A stretch of DNA of 64,000 nucleotides from Rhodoferax sp. TH121 (GCF_002251855.1 NZ_NOXW01000022.1:744001-808000), one strand, 5' to 3'. Numbered from the stretch's first letter, positions 35,767-45,608 are shown. Notes: generated by a model not told the origin, from the letters alone. Translations and numbers: made by a program.

Positions 35767-36975
35767 ATGCCAGAAACCCTGCGCCCGTACGCGTGTGACC
35801 CCGCGCATTCGCGCGGGCGGCGTTATGCGCAGCCCGATGCCCCGACACGCACCGCCTTCCAGCGCGACCGCGACCGCATTGTGCACTCCACGGCCTTTCG
35901 GCGGCTGGTCTACAAGACGCAGGTGTTCATCAACCACGAAGGGGATTTGTTCCGCACGCGGCTGACCCACTCGCTGGAGGTGGCACAGCTGGGGCGCTCC
36001 ATGGCCCGCACCTTGGGGCTGAGCGAAGACCTGGTGGAAACCATTGCGCTGGCCCATGACCTGGGGCACACCCCGTTTGGCCATGCCGGACAAGACGCAC
36101 TCAATGAATGCATGGCGCCTTTTGGGGGCTTTGAGCACAACTTGCAAAGCCTGCGCGTGGTGGATTGGCTGGAGGAGCGTTACCCCCAGTTCGACGGGCT
36201 CAACCTCAGCTTCGAGTCGCGCGAAGGCATCCTCAAGCACTGCTCGCGCAGCAATGCCGGGGCGATTGAGGCGCTGGAGCCCGCATACGCCGATGGCGGC
36301 GGCGGGGTAGGGCGCCGCTTTCTGGGCCCAGGCCAGCCCAGCCTAGAGGCGCAGCTTTGCAACCTGGCCGACGAGATCGCCTACAACGCGCATGACATTG
36401 ACGACGGGGTGCGATCGGGCCTGCTGAAGCTGGAGCAGCTGCAGGACGTGCCGCTGTTCGCCGAGTTCAGCCAGTCCGCCCTGACGCAGCACCCCGACCT
36501 GGGCCAGCCCGCGCACGCGCGCCGCTGGCTGTACGAATCCATCCGCCTGATGCTCAGTGCGCAGGTGTACGACCTGATGGCCGCCACCCAGGCCGCGCTG
36601 GATGCGGCGCAGCCGGCGTCCGTGGCGGCGGTGCGCCAGCACCCGGAGGCGCTGGTGTGCTTCAGTGCCGACATGCGGGCCCAGTCCCGCGCCATGAAGG
36701 CCTTTTTGTTCAAGCACCTGTACCGCCACCCCCAGGTCACGCAGACCATGGCCCAGGCCAAGCAGGTGATTGCCGATTTGTTTGCCGCCTACTGCGACGC
36801 ACCCACGCAAATGCAAAACGAAGCGGCAGTTCGCCTGGCCGCCCCGGCACCGAAGCACCACCTGCACGATGCCTGTGTGGAGCGCCGGGTGGCGGACTAC
36901 ATTGCCGGCATGACCGACCGCTTTGCGCTGCGCGAACATGAACGCCTTACGGGGCAGCGCCTGTTTGCCGCATGA
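35767..36975 (+). CDS. dgt: Deoxyguanosinetriphosphate triphosphohydrolase (dGTPase)
   Basis: A 402-residue HD-domain dNTPase that removes triphosphate from dGTP or other dNTPs. The HD metal site is spread over RLTHSLEVAQLGR, ALAHDLGHTPFGH and DEIAYNAHDIDD. The N-terminal RTAFQRDRDRIVHSTAFRRL is typical of the short bacterial subfamily. No convincing Shine-Dalgarno precedes the ATG, because a repeat copy lies there. The stop overlaps the next gene by 4 bases. Confidence 0.95.
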   Translation: MPETLRPYACDPAHSRGRRYAQPDAPTRTAFQRDRDRIVHSTAFRRLVYKTQVFINHEGDLFRTRLTHSLEVAQLGRSMARTLGLSEDLVETIALAHDLGHTPFGHAGQDALNECMAPFGGFEHNLQSLRVVDWLEERYPQFDGLNLSFESREGILKHCSRSNAGAIEALEPAYADGGGGVGRRFLGPGQPSLEAQLCNLADEIAYNAHDIDDGVRSGLLKLEQLQDVPLFAEFSQSALTQHPDLGQPAHARRWLYESIRLMLSAQVYDLMAATQAALDAAQPASVAAVRQHPEALVCFSADMRAQSRAMKAFLFKHLYRHPQVTQTMAQAKQVIADLFAAYCDAPTQMQNEAAVRLAAPAPKHHLHDACVERRVADYIAGMTDRFALREHERLTGQRLFAA

Positions 36976-37580
36976 CCCTGACCTGCACCACATCCATGTC
37001 GTCTTCCGCCAACGCCCCCACCCCCGAAGCGGCGCGTGCCATCGCCGCCATGCAGCATTGGCTGGAGCGCGCCGTGATTGGCCTGAACCTGTGCCCGTTT
37101 GCCAAGGCGGTGCACGTCAAGCAGCAGATCCACTACGTGGTCTACCTGGGTGACGATGCCCAAGAGTGCCTGGCCTTGCTGCGGGCCGAACTGCGCGACC
37201 TAGCAGACGCCGACCAAGAGGTGCGTGACACCACCTTGCTGATCGCGCCCCATGCCTGGCCCGACTTTCTGGATTTCAATGATTTTCTGAACCAGGCCGA
37301 CCGGGTGCTGCGCAAGGCCAAGCTCGACGGCGTGTTGCAGATCGCCAGTTTTCACCCCCAGTTCCAGTTTGCCGATGCTGCGCCGCAGGACATTGGCAAC
37401 TACACCAACCGCGCCCCGTTTCCCACCCTGCATTTGCTGCGCGAAGCGAGCATTGACCGGGCGGTCCAGGCCTTCCCCAACGCCGAGTCCATCTTCGAGA
37501 AGAACATTGAGACCCTGGAGCGGCTCGGACATGCCGGTTGGGATGCACTGGGTTTGCGCTCCACCAAGGACTCATCATGA
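36972..37580 (+). CDS. DUF1415 family protein
   Basis: A 202-residue protein of the DUF1415 family. The signature AVIGLNLCPFAKAV, the central HAWPDFLDFNDFL and the ASFHPQFQFA segments are present. The function is unknown, and no catalytic site is established. A possible alternative start is the Met at residue 9. It is coupled by ATGA overlaps to dgt upstream and to the methyltransferase downstream, so all three form one operon. Confidence 0.92.
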   Translation: MTLTCTTSMSSSANAPTPEAARAIAAMQHWLERAVIGLNLCPFAKAVHVKQQIHYVVYLGDDAQECLALLRAELRDLADADQEVRDTTLLIAPHAWPDFLDFNDFLNQADRVLRKAKLDGVLQIASFHPQFQFADAAPQDIGNYTNRAPFPTLHLLREASIDRAVQAFPNAESIFEKNIETLERLGHAGWDALGLRSTKDSS

Positions 37581-38473
37581 ACACCAAGCCACGCAAGCCG
37601 GGTGCCCAAGTCAGCGCGCCGCCCAAGGCCCATCCCCTGGCCGAAGAGGTGCGACCCGGGCAATCCATCCAGCTGCTGCAGGAGCTGCACATCCTCACGC
37701 GTGAGGGCAAGCTCAACCAGGACTCGCGCCGCAAGCTCAAGCAGGTCTACCACCTCTACCAGTTCATTGAAAAACTCATGCTGGAGCTACCCCCCAGCAG
37801 CAGCGGCACGCTGACCCTGGCTGACCACGGGGCCGGCAAGTCCTACCTAGGCTTTATCCTGTACGACCTGTTCTTCAAGAACCTGCCAGCCAGTCACCTC
37901 TATGGCATCGAGACGCGGGCGGAACTGGTGCAGAAATCGCTGACCCTCGCGCAGCAGCTGGGCTTTGCGCGCATGAGTTTCCTGAACATCAGCGTGGCCG
38001 AATCGACCCAGTCCAGCGACTTGCCGCCCACCTTCGATGTGGTCACGGCCCTGCACGCCTGCGACACGGCCACCGACGATGCCATCGCGTTTGGCCTGCA
38101 AAAGAAGGCTCGCGCCTTTGTGCTGGTGCCTTGCTGCCAGGCCGAAGTTGCACGCCACCTTAGCCAGAGCAAGGCCCTTTCGCTGACGCGCACGCCGCTG
38201 GCCGAGCTGTGGCGCCACCCGCTGCACACGCGTGAATTGGGTAGCCAGATCACCAATGTGCTGCGCTGCCTGTACTTGGAGGCGCATGGCTACCAGGTCA
38301 CGGTGACCGAGCTGGTGGGCTGGGAGCACAGCATGAAGAACGAGTTGATCCTGGCGCGCTACACCGGCCAGCGCAAGCGGTCTGCCGCCCAGCGCCTGCG
38401 CGCCATTCTGGAAGAATTTGGCCTGCTGGCCCTGCTTGACACGCGGTTTACATTGCCGGTCGAGAATGCGTAG
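37577..38473 (+). CDS. SAM-dependent methyltransferase (METTL25/RRNAD1-like, Methyltransf_32 type)
   Basis: A 298-residue protein. A helical N-terminal part contains the basic segment DSRRKLKQVYHLYQF. The Rossmann domain carries the SAM loop DHGAGKSYLGFIL, the acidic GIET end of strand 2 and the TALHACDTATDDA motif. A PCCQAE segment follows, like the conserved cysteine pair of this subfamily. The substrate is unknown; RNA or protein methylation would be a guess. The ATG at 37577 overlaps the DUF1415 stop. Confidence 0.82.
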   Translation: MNTKPRKPGAQVSAPPKAHPLAEEVRPGQSIQLLQELHILTREGKLNQDSRRKLKQVYHLYQFIEKLMLELPPSSSGTLTLADHGAGKSYLGFILYDLFFKNLPASHLYGIETRAELVQKSLTLAQQLGFARMSFLNISVAESTQSSDLPPTFDVVTALHACDTATDDAIAFGLQKKARAFVLVPCCQAEVARHLSQSKALSLTRTPLAELWRHPLHTRELGSQITNVLRCLYLEAHGYQVTVTELVGWEHSMKNELILARYTGQRKRSAAQRLRAILEEFGLLALLDTRFTLPVENA

Positions 38474-38547
38474 GACAACGCCTTGCCCGTCTGAACCGTT
38501 AAGAAGGGCTGGCGATGCGGTTCGCAATTGTGAAACAGGAGTTTTAT

Positions 38548-39015
38548 ATGCAAATGAATCTGAAATCGGTGGGCTCTGTGGCACTGGTGTTGGCCTTGGT
38601 TGCCTGTGCCAGCAGCAGCCCTGACGTGATTCAGCGTGGCGATGCCCAGCGCATGGCCCAGGTGCAAGACGGCGTGGTTCTGTCCGTGCGCACTGTGGTG
38701 GTGGACGGCAGCCAGTCCGGTATTGGCGCAGCCGTCGGTGGCGTTGTGGGTGCTATCGGTGGCTCCGCCGGCAGCGGCGTGCAGCGAGAGGCCCAGGTTC
38801 TGGGCGTGTTGGCGGGTGTGGCGGGGGCGGCTGCTGGCAATGCCATCGAACGGTTTTCCACCAAAGAAGAAGCCGTGGAAATTCTGGTGCAGCTCAAAGG
38901 TGGTGACCGCCGTGCCATCGTTCAGGCCAAAGGCAGCGAGCAATTGGCAGCAGGGGACCCAGTGATTTTGGTGACAACAGGTGGCAAGGTCCGTGTGACC
39001 AAAGCGCCCAAGTAA
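38548..39015 (+). CDS. Glycine-zipper 2TM lipoprotein (SlyB/Pcp-like)
   Basis: A 155-residue outer-membrane-type lipoprotein. The signal peptide ends in lipobox LALVAC (Cys19). Glycine-zipper helices lie at about 55-75 and 85-105 (GAAVGGVVGAIGGSAG and VLAGVAGAAAGNAIE), followed by a small C-terminal beta domain with VILVTTGGKVRV. AGGAG stands correctly before the ATG at 38548. SlyB-like proteins stabilise the outer membrane around beta-barrel proteins under stress. Confidence 0.88.
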   Translation: MQMNLKSVGSVALVLALVACASSSPDVIQRGDAQRMAQVQDGVVLSVRTVVVDGSQSGIGAAVGGVVGAIGGSAGSGVQREAQVLGVLAGVAGAAAGNAIERFSTKEEAVEILVQLKGGDRRAIVQAKGSEQLAAGDPVILVTTGGKVRVTKAPK

Positions 39016-39016
39016 C

Positions 39017-39058
39017 CTGACTTAGATCAATACTGTTGCGGGGGCGTCGCCCCACAAT
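39017..39058 (+). promoter_or_regulatory. FNR/Anr-type box and -10 element upstream of the di-iron protein
   Basis: CTGAC-TTAG-ATCAA (39017-39030) matches the FNR consensus TTGAT-N4-ATCAA, with a perfect right half and a 3/5 left half. A -10-like CACAAT lies at 39053-39058. With a start 7 nt further (about 39065), the box centre is at -41.5, the exact class II activator position. Oxygen-limited activation of the downstream gene is therefore likely. Confidence 0.6.
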
Positions 39059-39108
39059 GGGAACCGAACGGGCGCAATCAAGCGCTCGTTGTCTTTGGGG
39101 TCCCCAGC

Positions 39109-39885
39109 ATGCCAATCGAGCTTTACAAAGATGCCCATCACTGCTGCGTGATGTTTACGGACCTGGTGTCCGATGAAGCCGAGGCGGTACAGGCCAACCA
39201 GTTCCTGATCGTCAACCACGGGGAGGGCGTCATCCTGGATCCGGGTGGCAACATGACCTATAACGAGCTGAACCTGACCATGCGCAAGTACATTGCGCCC
39301 CAGCAGCTGGACTACATCCTCGCCTCCCACGCGGACCCCGACATCATTGCTTCCCTGGATCGCTGGATGACCTCCACCCAGGCCAAGCTGGTGATCTCCA
39401 AACTTTGGGCACGGTTTGCGCCTCACTTTTGCAAAATCGGAAAAACGGAAGACCGGATCATCGCCATTCCCGATGAGGGCGGGCGCCTGCACTACGGCAA
39501 GGCCGATCTGTGGCTACTGCCGGCCCACTTTCTGCATTCCGAGGGCAATTTCCAGTTTTACGACCCAGTAAGCAAAATCCTGTTTTCGGGTGATCTCGGT
39601 GTTTCCCTGGTCAGCGGTCAGGAGGCGCAGCAGTTCATTACCTCATTGACTCCTATGCCGCCTGGCATGGAGGCCTTTCACCGTCGCTACATGGTTAGCA
39701 ACAAAATCCTTAAACTTTGGGTACGCATGGTGCGGGAGCTGGAAATTTCCATGATCGTGCCCCAGCATGGCGCGCCAATTAAGGGCGAGGCAATCGGGCA
39801 ATTGTTGGACTGGCTAGAGACCTTGTCCTGCGGAATCGACCTGATGGGCACGCCCCAGTACCAGTTGCCGCATACGCGTCTTTGA
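39109..39885 (+). CDS. Oxygen-binding di-iron MBL-fold protein (ODP / FprA-like, no flavodoxin)
   Basis: A 258-residue metallo-beta-lactamase-fold protein resembling the di-iron half of flavodiiron proteins. Metal-site motifs are SHADPDII (the HxExD site with Asp in place of Glu), the HSEGNF loop, SGDLGVSL and PQHGAPI. The flavodoxin domain of FprA/NorV is absent, so it may sense or bind oxygen or NO rather than reduce it alone. The FNR-like box upstream fits a role at low oxygen. It is followed by the RAYT gene. Confidence 0.85.
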   Translation: MPIELYKDAHHCCVMFTDLVSDEAEAVQANQFLIVNHGEGVILDPGGNMTYNELNLTMRKYIAPQQLDYILASHADPDIIASLDRWMTSTQAKLVISKLWARFAPHFCKIGKTEDRIIAIPDEGGRLHYGKADLWLLPAHFLHSEGNFQFYDPVSKILFSGDLGVSLVSGQEAQQFITSLTPMPPGMEAFHRRYMVSNKILKLWVRMVRELEISMIVPQHGAPIKGEAIGQLLDWLETLSCGIDLMGTPQYQLPHTRL

Positions 39886-39918
39886 GTTTGCCAAGGATTG
39901 GCGGCATTCGGGCAAACT
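39885..39918. other. Inverted repeat between the di-iron gene and the RAYT gene
   Basis: AGTTTGCC (39885-39892) and GGCAAACT (39911-39918) form an 8-bp inverted repeat with an 18-nt spacer, ending 6 bases before the RAYT start codon. It could be a terminator remnant, as there is no T-run, or a structure recognised by the transposase. Confidence 0.4.
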
Positions 39919-39924
39919 AACGAT

Positions 39925-40617
39925 ATGGCACGTCTCCCCCGATTGACCCTGGCGGCTCATCCTCACCACATCATCCAGCGCGGCAATAACCGCCAAGCCA
40001 TTTGCTTGGACAGTGCGGATTTCCAGGCCCTCAAAGACGCTTTGGACACATCCGCTCAGCGCCTTCAGGTCGCTGTACACGCTTTTGTGCTCATGGACAA
40101 CCACTTCCACCTGCTGGCCACGCCGCCTACGGATGAAGCCTTGCCCAAGATGATGCAGGCCCTGGGGCGCAGCTATGTGCGTTACTTCAACGACCGCCAC
40201 CAACGCACTGGCACCCTATGGGAAGGGCGCTACAAGTCCACGTTGATCGAGCCGGAGCCGTATCTGCTGGCCTGCATGGTCTACATCGACCTCAACCCTG
40301 TACGAGCCGGCATGGTCGCCAATGCGGCGGACTACCCCTGGTCCAGCTATGCGAACTACGCGGGTATGCGCGCGGACAAGCTGCTGACCCCACATCACTT
40401 GGTCTGGAACCTTGGTAACACTCCGTTCGCGCGCGAGGCCGCCTACGCCGAATTGGTGCAGGCTGGCCTCACATCCGTGCAGCAGGCTGCGCTCACCCAG
40501 GCGGTGTTACACGGTTGGGCACTGGGGGCGCCAGAGTTTCTCGATGCCTTGCAGAAAAAAACCCCGCGCCGCGTTACCAAGGGTACTCCAGGGCGGCCGT
40601 CCAAATCTGCAAGTTAG
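39925..40617 (+). CDS. REP-associated tyrosine transposase (RAYT, Y1_Tnp)
   Basis: A 230-residue single-domain Y1 transposase of the RAYT/TnpREP type. The HUH metal site is in MDNHFHLLA, the candidate catalytic tyrosine is in SYVRYFNDRH, and the family motif YIDLNPVRAGMV is present. RAYTs are single-copy, domesticated relatives of IS200/IS605 transposases that act on REP sequences marked by GTAG or GGAG at a hairpin foot. A copy of the dispersed repeat follows at 40624, so this enzyme is the obvious candidate for its spread. The start at 39925 is the conserved MARLPRL. Confidence 0.92.
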   Translation: MARLPRLTLAAHPHHIIQRGNNRQAICLDSADFQALKDALDTSAQRLQVAVHAFVLMDNHFHLLATPPTDEALPKMMQALGRSYVRYFNDRHQRTGTLWEGRYKSTLIEPEPYLLACMVYIDLNPVRAGMVANAADYPWSSYANYAGMRADKLLTPHHLVWNLGNTPFAREAAYAELVQAGLTSVQQAALTQAVLHGWALGAPEFLDALQKKTPRRVTKGTPGRPSKSAS

Positions 40618-40623
40618 AAGCGA

Positions 40624-40677
40624 AATTGGCCTCTAGCCCTTGTGGGCATTGCGTAAGTAGCTATTAATTTTAATATG
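40624..40677 (-). repeat. Dispersed REP-like repeat, copy 6 (next to the RAYT)
   Basis: On the minus strand it reads AAAATTAATAG, then CTACTTACGCAATGCCCAC, then AAGGGCTAGAGGCCAATT. The right half is almost identical to copy 1. It lies 7 bases after the RAYT stop codon. Confidence 0.8.
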
Positions 40678-40711
40678 TCCCTATTTATTTCCCGACAGAA
40701 ACATTCAACAA

Positions 40712-40731
40712 ATAAGTGTAATCTGACCCCT
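40712..40731. repeat. TAATCTGACCCC element downstream of the RAYT
   Basis: AAGTGTAATCTGACCCC matches a sequence I recall beside many Y1 transposase genes in proteobacteria. It may mark the end of the mobile unit carrying the RAYT. It ends about 12 bases before the gltB sigma-54 promoter. The match is from memory, not from a search. Confidence 0.4.
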
Positions 40732-40742
40732 TTTAAAGTGTT

Positions 40743-40758
40743 TGGCACTTTTGTTGCA
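40743..40758 (+). promoter_or_regulatory. Sigma-54 (RpoN) promoter of gltBD
   Basis: TGGCAC-TTTTG-TTGCA. The invariant GG (-24) and GC (-12) are exactly 10 nt apart, and every other conserved base of the TGGCAC-N5-TTGCA consensus is present. Transcription would start near 40769, about 33 bases before the gltB ATG. Control by RpoN and an enhancer protein such as NtrC fits glutamate synthase. Confidence 0.85.
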
Positions 40759-40801
40759 TTGCAGTATCCTCACAATCCACTGCAATTTTCAGGAGTGCGC
40801 C

Positions 40802-43800
40802 ATGACCACGGCAGCCGAAATCCAATACCTCAAAGACCACGGTTTGTATTCCAACGCCAATGAGCACGATGCCTGCGGCGTCGGCTTTGTGGCGCATATT
40901 CGTGGCGAAAAGAGTCACGATATTGTCAAGAATGCCCTGAAAATCCTGGAGAACTTGGATCACCGGGGTGCCGTAGGCGCTGACGCATTGATGGGTGATG
41001 GTGCGGGCATCCTGATCCAGTTGCCTGATGCGTTGTACCGAGAAGAGATGGCCGCCCAAGGTGTCACTCTGCCGCCGCAAGGCGAATACGGTGTGGGCAT
41101 GATCTTCCTCCCCAAAGAGCACGCCTCCCGCCTCGCTTGCGAGCAGGAAATGGAGCGCGCCATCAAGGCAGAAGGCCAAGTGCTGTTGGGCTGGCGTGAC
41201 GTGCCGGTGAACCGCGACATGCCCATGTCGCCTACCGTGCGCGATAAAGAACCAATCCTGCGCCAAGTTTTTATTGGTCGCGGTAACGACGTGATCGTGC
41301 AGGATGCGCTGGAGCGCAAGCTGTACGTGATCCGCAAAACCGCCAGCGCCAATATTCAGGCCTTGGGCCTGAAGCACAGCAAGGAGTACTACGTTCCCAG
41401 CATGTCTAGCCGTACCGTGGTCTACAAGGGCCTGTTGCTGGCCGACCAGGTGGGTGTGTACTTCAAGGACCTGGAAGATGCGCGCTGCGTGTCTGCCCTG
41501 GGTCTAGTGCACCAGCGCTTTTCCACCAATACCTTTCCAGAGTGGCCACTGGCTCACCCCTACCGCTATGTGGCCCACAACGGTGAAATCAACACCGTCA
41601 AAGGCAATTACAACTGGATGAAGGCCCGCGAAGGCGTGATGTCCTCGCCTGTTTTGGCAGCCGACCTGCAAAAGCTCTACCCCATTAGCTTTGCCGATCA
41701 GTCCGATACGGCTACCTTCGATAACTGCCTCGAGCTGTTAACCATGGCCGGCTACCCTATTAGCCAGGCCGTGATGATGATGATTCCCGAGCCCTGGGAA
41801 CAACACACCACCATGGATGAGCGCCGCAAGGCCTTCTACGAATACCACGCTGCCATGATGGAGCCATGGGATGGCCCGGCCTCTATCGTGTTCACCGATG
41901 GCCGCCAGATCGGTGCCACGCTGGACCGGAACGGCCTGCGTCCTTCCCGCTACTGCATCACTGATGACGACCTGGTCATCATGGGCTCCGAATCCGGCGT
42001 GCTGCCGGTGCCGGAGAACAAAATTGTGCGCAAGTGGCGCCTACAGCCTGGCAAGATGTTCTTAATCGACCTGGAACAAGGTCGCATGATTGACGACGAA
42101 GAGCTCAAAGCCAACCTCGCCAACAGCAAGCCCTACAAACAATGGATCGAGAACCTGCGCATCAAGCTTGACGACGTCAAGTTCGATGAGCGCCGCACCG
42201 ACAAGGCTCTGGCCGACGTGGTAGCCGGTGTGGAGCCGAAGCGCGTCACCGACCAAGTGAGCTTGCTGGACCGCCAGCAAGCTTTCGGCTTTACCCAGGA
42301 AGACCTGAAGTTCCTGATTGCACCTATGGCAATCGCCGGCGAAGAAGCCATCGGTTCCATGGGCAACGATAGTCCCTTGGCGGTTTTGTCGGACAAAAAC
42401 AAGCCGCTGTACAGCTACTTCAAGCAGCTCTTCGCCCAGGTGACCAACCCGCCTATCGACCCGATCCGCGAAGCCATCGTGATGTCGCTGGTGTCCTTCA
42501 TCGGTCCCAAGCCCAACCTGCTTGACATCAACCAGGTGAACCCGCCCATGCGTCTGGAAGTGAGCCAGCCGATTCTGGACTTTGCCGACATGGCCAAGGT
42601 ACGCGACATCGAGCAGCACACCCAAGGCAAGTTCCGCAGCGCCACGCTGGACATCACCTACCCGCTGGCCTGGGGCCACGAGGGTGTGGAAGCCAAGCTG
42701 GCGTCCCTGTGTGCAGAAGCGGTTGACGCCATCAAGGGCGGCAAAAACATCCTGATCATCAGCGACCGCGGCATCAGCGCGACCCAGGTGGCGATTCCTG
42801 CGCTTTTGGCACTCTCTGCTATTCACCAGCATTTGGTGCGCGAAGGGCTTCGCACCACAGCAGGTCTGGTGGTGGAAACCGGCACGGCCCGTGAAGTGCA
42901 CCACTTTGCAGTGTTGGCCGGTTACGGCGCAGAGGCCGTACACCCCTACCTCGCCATGGAAACTCTGGAGAGCATCCATAAGGATCTACCAGGCGACCTG
43001 AGCGCTGAGAAAGCCATCTACAACTACATCAAGGCGATCGGCAAGGGCCTGTCCAAGATCATGTCCAAAATGGGCGTGTCGACCTACATGTCCTACTGCG
43101 GTGCCCAGCTGTTCGAAGCCATTGGCCTGAACACCGAAACCATCGACAAGTACTTCACCCGCACTCCCAGCAAGGTGGAGGGGATAGGCGTGTTCGAGAT
43201 CGCGGAAGAAGCCATCCGCATGCACAAGCTGGCCTTTGGTGACAGCCCTGTGCTGGCGAACGCCTTGGACGCCGGCGGTGAATACGCCTGGCGTACCCGT
43301 GGTGAAGAGCACATGTGGACACCAGATGCGATTGCCAAGCTGCAGCACTCCACCCGCGCCAACAACTGGAATACCTACAAAGAGTACGCCCAGATCATCA
43401 ACGACCAGTCCAAGCGCCACCTGACGCTGCGCGGCCTGTTCGAGTTCAAGGTGGATCCTGCCAAGGCCATTCCGCTGGAAGAAGTTGAGCCCGCCAAGGA
43501 AATCGTCAAGCGCTTTGCGACTGGCGCCATGTCTTTGGGCTCCATCTCCACCGAAGCGCACGCGACGCTGGCTGTGGCGATGAACCGTATCGGTGGAAAG
43601 AGCAACACCGGTGAAGGTGGTGAAGACGCGGCACGTTACCGCAACGAACTCAAAGGCATCCCGATCAAGCAGGGCGACAGCCTCAAGAGCGTGATCGGCG
43701 CCGAGAACGTGGAAGTGGATCTGCCTTTGTTGGCCGGTGACTCCCTGCGTAGCCGCATCAAGCAAGTGGCGTCCGGCCGCTTTGGTGTGACCGCTGAGTA

Positions 43801-45574
43801 CCTGTCCAGCGCGGATCAGATCCAGATCAAGATGGCCCAGGGCGCCAAGCCCGGCGAAGGCGGCCAGTTGCCTGGCGGCAAAGTGTCCGATTACATCGGC
43901 AAGCTACGCCACTCCGTGCCCGGTGTGGGCCTGATTTCGCCCCCTCCGCACCACGACATCTACTCCATCGAGGACTTGGCCCAACTGATCCATGACCTGA
44001 AAAACGTCGCGCCACACTCTGGCATCAGCGTCAAGCTGGTGTCTGAAATCGGTGTGGGCACCATCGCTGCCGGCGTTGCCAAGTGCAAGGCCGATCACGT
44101 GGTGATCGCAGGTCACGATGGTGGCACCGGTGCGTCCCCCTGGTCGTCCATCAAGCACGCCGGTTCCCCATGGGAAATCGGCTTGGCCGAAACCCAGCAG
44201 ACTCTGGTGCTGAACCGTCTGCGCAGCCGCATCCGCGTGCAGGCAGATGGCCAAATGAAGACGGGCCGCGACGTAGCCATCGGAGCCTTGTTGGGTGCGG
44301 ATGAATTCGGCTTTGCCACTGCTCCGCTGGTGGTGGAAGGTTGCATCATGATGCGCAAGTGCCACCTGAACACCTGCCCCGTGGGCGTGGCAACCCAAGA
44401 CCCTGTATTGCGTGCCAAGTTCTCCGGCAAGCCAGAGCACGTGGTGAACTACTTCTTCTTCATTGCCGAAGAAGTTCGCCAAATCATGGCCCAACTGGGC
44501 ATCCGCAAGTTCGATGACATGATCGGCCGCGCCGACCTGCTCGACACCCGCAAGAGCGTCGAGCACTGGAAAGCCCAAGGCTTGGACTTCACCCGATTGT
44601 TCGCACAACCCAATGTGCCGGCCGATGTGCCTCGCTTCCAGACCCTCACCCAGGACCACGGTCTGGAAAAGGCTCTGGACAATGTGTTAATCGCTAAAAG
44701 CCGCGCCGCGATCGACAAGGGTGAGCGTGTGCAATTCATGGAAGTGGCCCGCAATGTGAACCGTTCCGTGGGTGCCATGCTCTCCGGTGCGGTCACAAAG
44801 GTGCACCCCGAAGGGTTGCCGGATGACACTATCCGCATTCAGTTGGAAGGCACAGGCGGCCAGTCTTTTGGCGCATTCCTGGCCAAGGGCATTACCTTGT
44901 ATCTGATCGGTGACGCCAACGATTACACCGGTAAGGGCCTCTCCGGCGGCCGCGTGGTGGTGCGTCCGAGCATCGATTTCCGTGGTGAAGCGATTCGCAA
45001 CACCATCGTGGGTAACACCGTGATGTACGGCGCCACCACCGGTGAAGCCTTCCTGAGTGGCGTGGCCGGCGAGCGCTTTGCAGTTCGTTTGTCCGGCGCC
45101 ACTGCCGTGGTGGAAGGCACTGGCGACCACGGTTGCGAGTACATGACCGGCGGAACGGTCGCTGTGCTGGGTAAAACCGGCCGCAACTTTGCAGCCGGCA
45201 TGAGCGGCGGTATTGCCTACGTCTATGACGAAGACGGCCAGTTCGCCAAGCGTTGCAACACCGCCATGGTGAGCCTGGAGAAGGTGCTGACTGCCAAAGA
45301 GCAGGAAGCCAGCATTGACAAAGCCGTTTGGCACCGAGGCGAGAGCGACGAGGCCCAGCTCAAGAAGCTACTGGAGGACCACAACCGTTGGACTGGTAGC
45401 AAGCGTGCCCGAGAGTTGCTGGACAACTGGGAGGTGTCGCGCGCCAAGTTCGTCAAGGTCTTCCCCAACGAATACAAGCGTGCCCTGGGTGAAATTAATG
45501 CAAAGAAAGAGGCTCAAACCGTTGTCAAGACTGCGCAAGCAGCTACTAAAAAAGTAGCAACTCCTGCCAAGTAA
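40802..45574 (+). CDS. gltB: Glutamate synthase (NADPH) large subunit
   Basis: A 1590-residue enzyme that releases ammonia from glutamine and makes glutamate from 2-oxoglutarate. The class II glutaminase domain begins after a 24-residue propeptide at Cys25 (ACGVGF). A central domain and the FMN/2-oxoglutarate domain follow ([26 protein letters not shown]). The 3Fe-4S cysteines are in [15 protein letters not shown], and the C-terminal GXGXG beta-helix closes the fold. AGGAG precedes the ATG. The final approximately 20 residues ([17 protein letters not shown] region) are encoded by a copy of the dispersed repeat and are not typical of GltB. Confidence 0.98.
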   Translation: MTTAAEIQYLKDHGLYSNANEHDACGVGFVAHIRGEKSHDIVKNALKILENLDHRGAVGADALMGDGAGILIQLPDALYREEMAAQGVTLPPQGEYGVGMIFLPKEHASRLACEQEMERAIKAEGQVLLGWRDVPVNRDMPMSPTVRDKEPILRQVFIGRGNDVIVQDALERKLYVIRKTASANIQALGLKHSKEYYVPSMSSRTVVYKGLLLADQVGVYFKDLEDARCVSALGLVHQRFSTNTFPEWPLAHPYRYVAHNGEINTVKGNYNWMKAREGVMSSPVLAADLQKLYPISFADQSDTATFDNCLELLTMAGYPISQAVMMMIPEPWEQHTTMDERRKAFYEYHAAMMEPWDGPASIVFTDGRQIGATLDRNGLRPSRYCITDDDLVIMGSESGVLPVPENKIVRKWRLQPGKMFLIDLEQGRMIDDEELKANLANSKPYKQWIENLRIKLDDVKFDERRTDKALADVVAGVEPKRVTDQVSLLDRQQAFGFTQEDLKFLIAPMAIAGEEAIGSMGNDSPLAVLSDKNKPLYSYFKQLFAQVTNPPIDPIREAIVMSLVSFIGPKPNLLDINQVNPPMRLEVSQPILDFADMAKVRDIEQHTQGKFRSATLDITYPLAWGHEGVEAKLASLCAEAVDAIKGGKNILIISDRGISATQVAIPALLALSAIHQHLVREGLRTTAGLVVETGTAREVHHFAVLAGYGAEAVHPYLAMETLESIHKDLPGDLSAEKAIYNYIKAIGKGLSKIMSKMGVSTYMSYCGAQLFEAIGLNTETIDKYFTRTPSKVEGIGVFEIAEEAIRMHKLAFGDSPVLANALDAGGEYAWRTRGEEHMWTPDAIAKLQHSTRANNWNTYKEYAQIINDQSKRHLTLRGLFEFKVDPAKAIPLEEVEPAKEIVKRFATGAMSLGSISTEAHATLAVAMNRIGGKSNTGEGGEDAARYRNELKGIPIKQGDSLKSVIGAENVEVDLPLLAGDSLRSRIKQVASGRFGVTAEYLSSADQIQIKMAQGAKPGEGGQLPGGKVSDYIGKLRHSVPGVGLISPPPHHDIYSIEDLAQLIHDLKNVAPHSGISVKLVSEIGVGTIAAGVAKCKADHVVIAGHDGGTGASPWSSIKHAGSPWEIGLAETQQTLVLNRLRSRIRVQADGQMKTGRDVAIGALLGADEFGFATAPLVVEGCIMMRKCHLNTCPVGVATQDPVLRAKFSGKPEHVVNYFFFIAEEVRQIMAQLGIRKFDDMIGRADLLDTRKSVEHWKAQGLDFTRLFAQPNVPADVPRFQTLTQDHGLEKALDNVLIAKSRAAIDKGERVQFMEVARNVNRSVGAMLSGAVTKVHPEGLPDDTIRIQLEGTGGQSFGAFLAKGITLYLIGDANDYTGKGLSGGRVVVRPSIDFRGEAIRNTIVGNTVMYGATTGEAFLSGVAGERFAVRLSGATAVVEGTGDHGCEYMTGGTVAVLGKTGRNFAAGMSGGIAYVYDEDGQFAKRCNTAMVSLEKVLTAKEQEASIDKAVWHRGESDEAQLKKLLEDHNRWTGSKRARELLDNWEVSRAKFVKVFPNEYKRALGEINAKKEAQTVVKTAQAATKKVATPAK
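45524..45567 (-). repeat. Dispersed REP-like repeat, copy 7, translated as the GltB C-terminus
   Basis: On the minus strand it reads AGTTGCTACTTTTTTAGTAG, then the hairpin core CTGC-TTGC-GCAG and TCTTGAC. The foot tetranucleotide is GTAG. It matches copy 2 closely in its left half. It lies wholly inside the last codons of gltB, read in frame up to the stop. Confidence 0.65.
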
Positions 45575-45608
45575 GACCCGTTTGAACCAAGCAACAAGGA
45601 TAGACATC

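Noticed and set aside
42062-42979. 305-codon minus-strand frame inside gltB
   Set aside because: Antisense to a highly conserved enzyme; no motifs.
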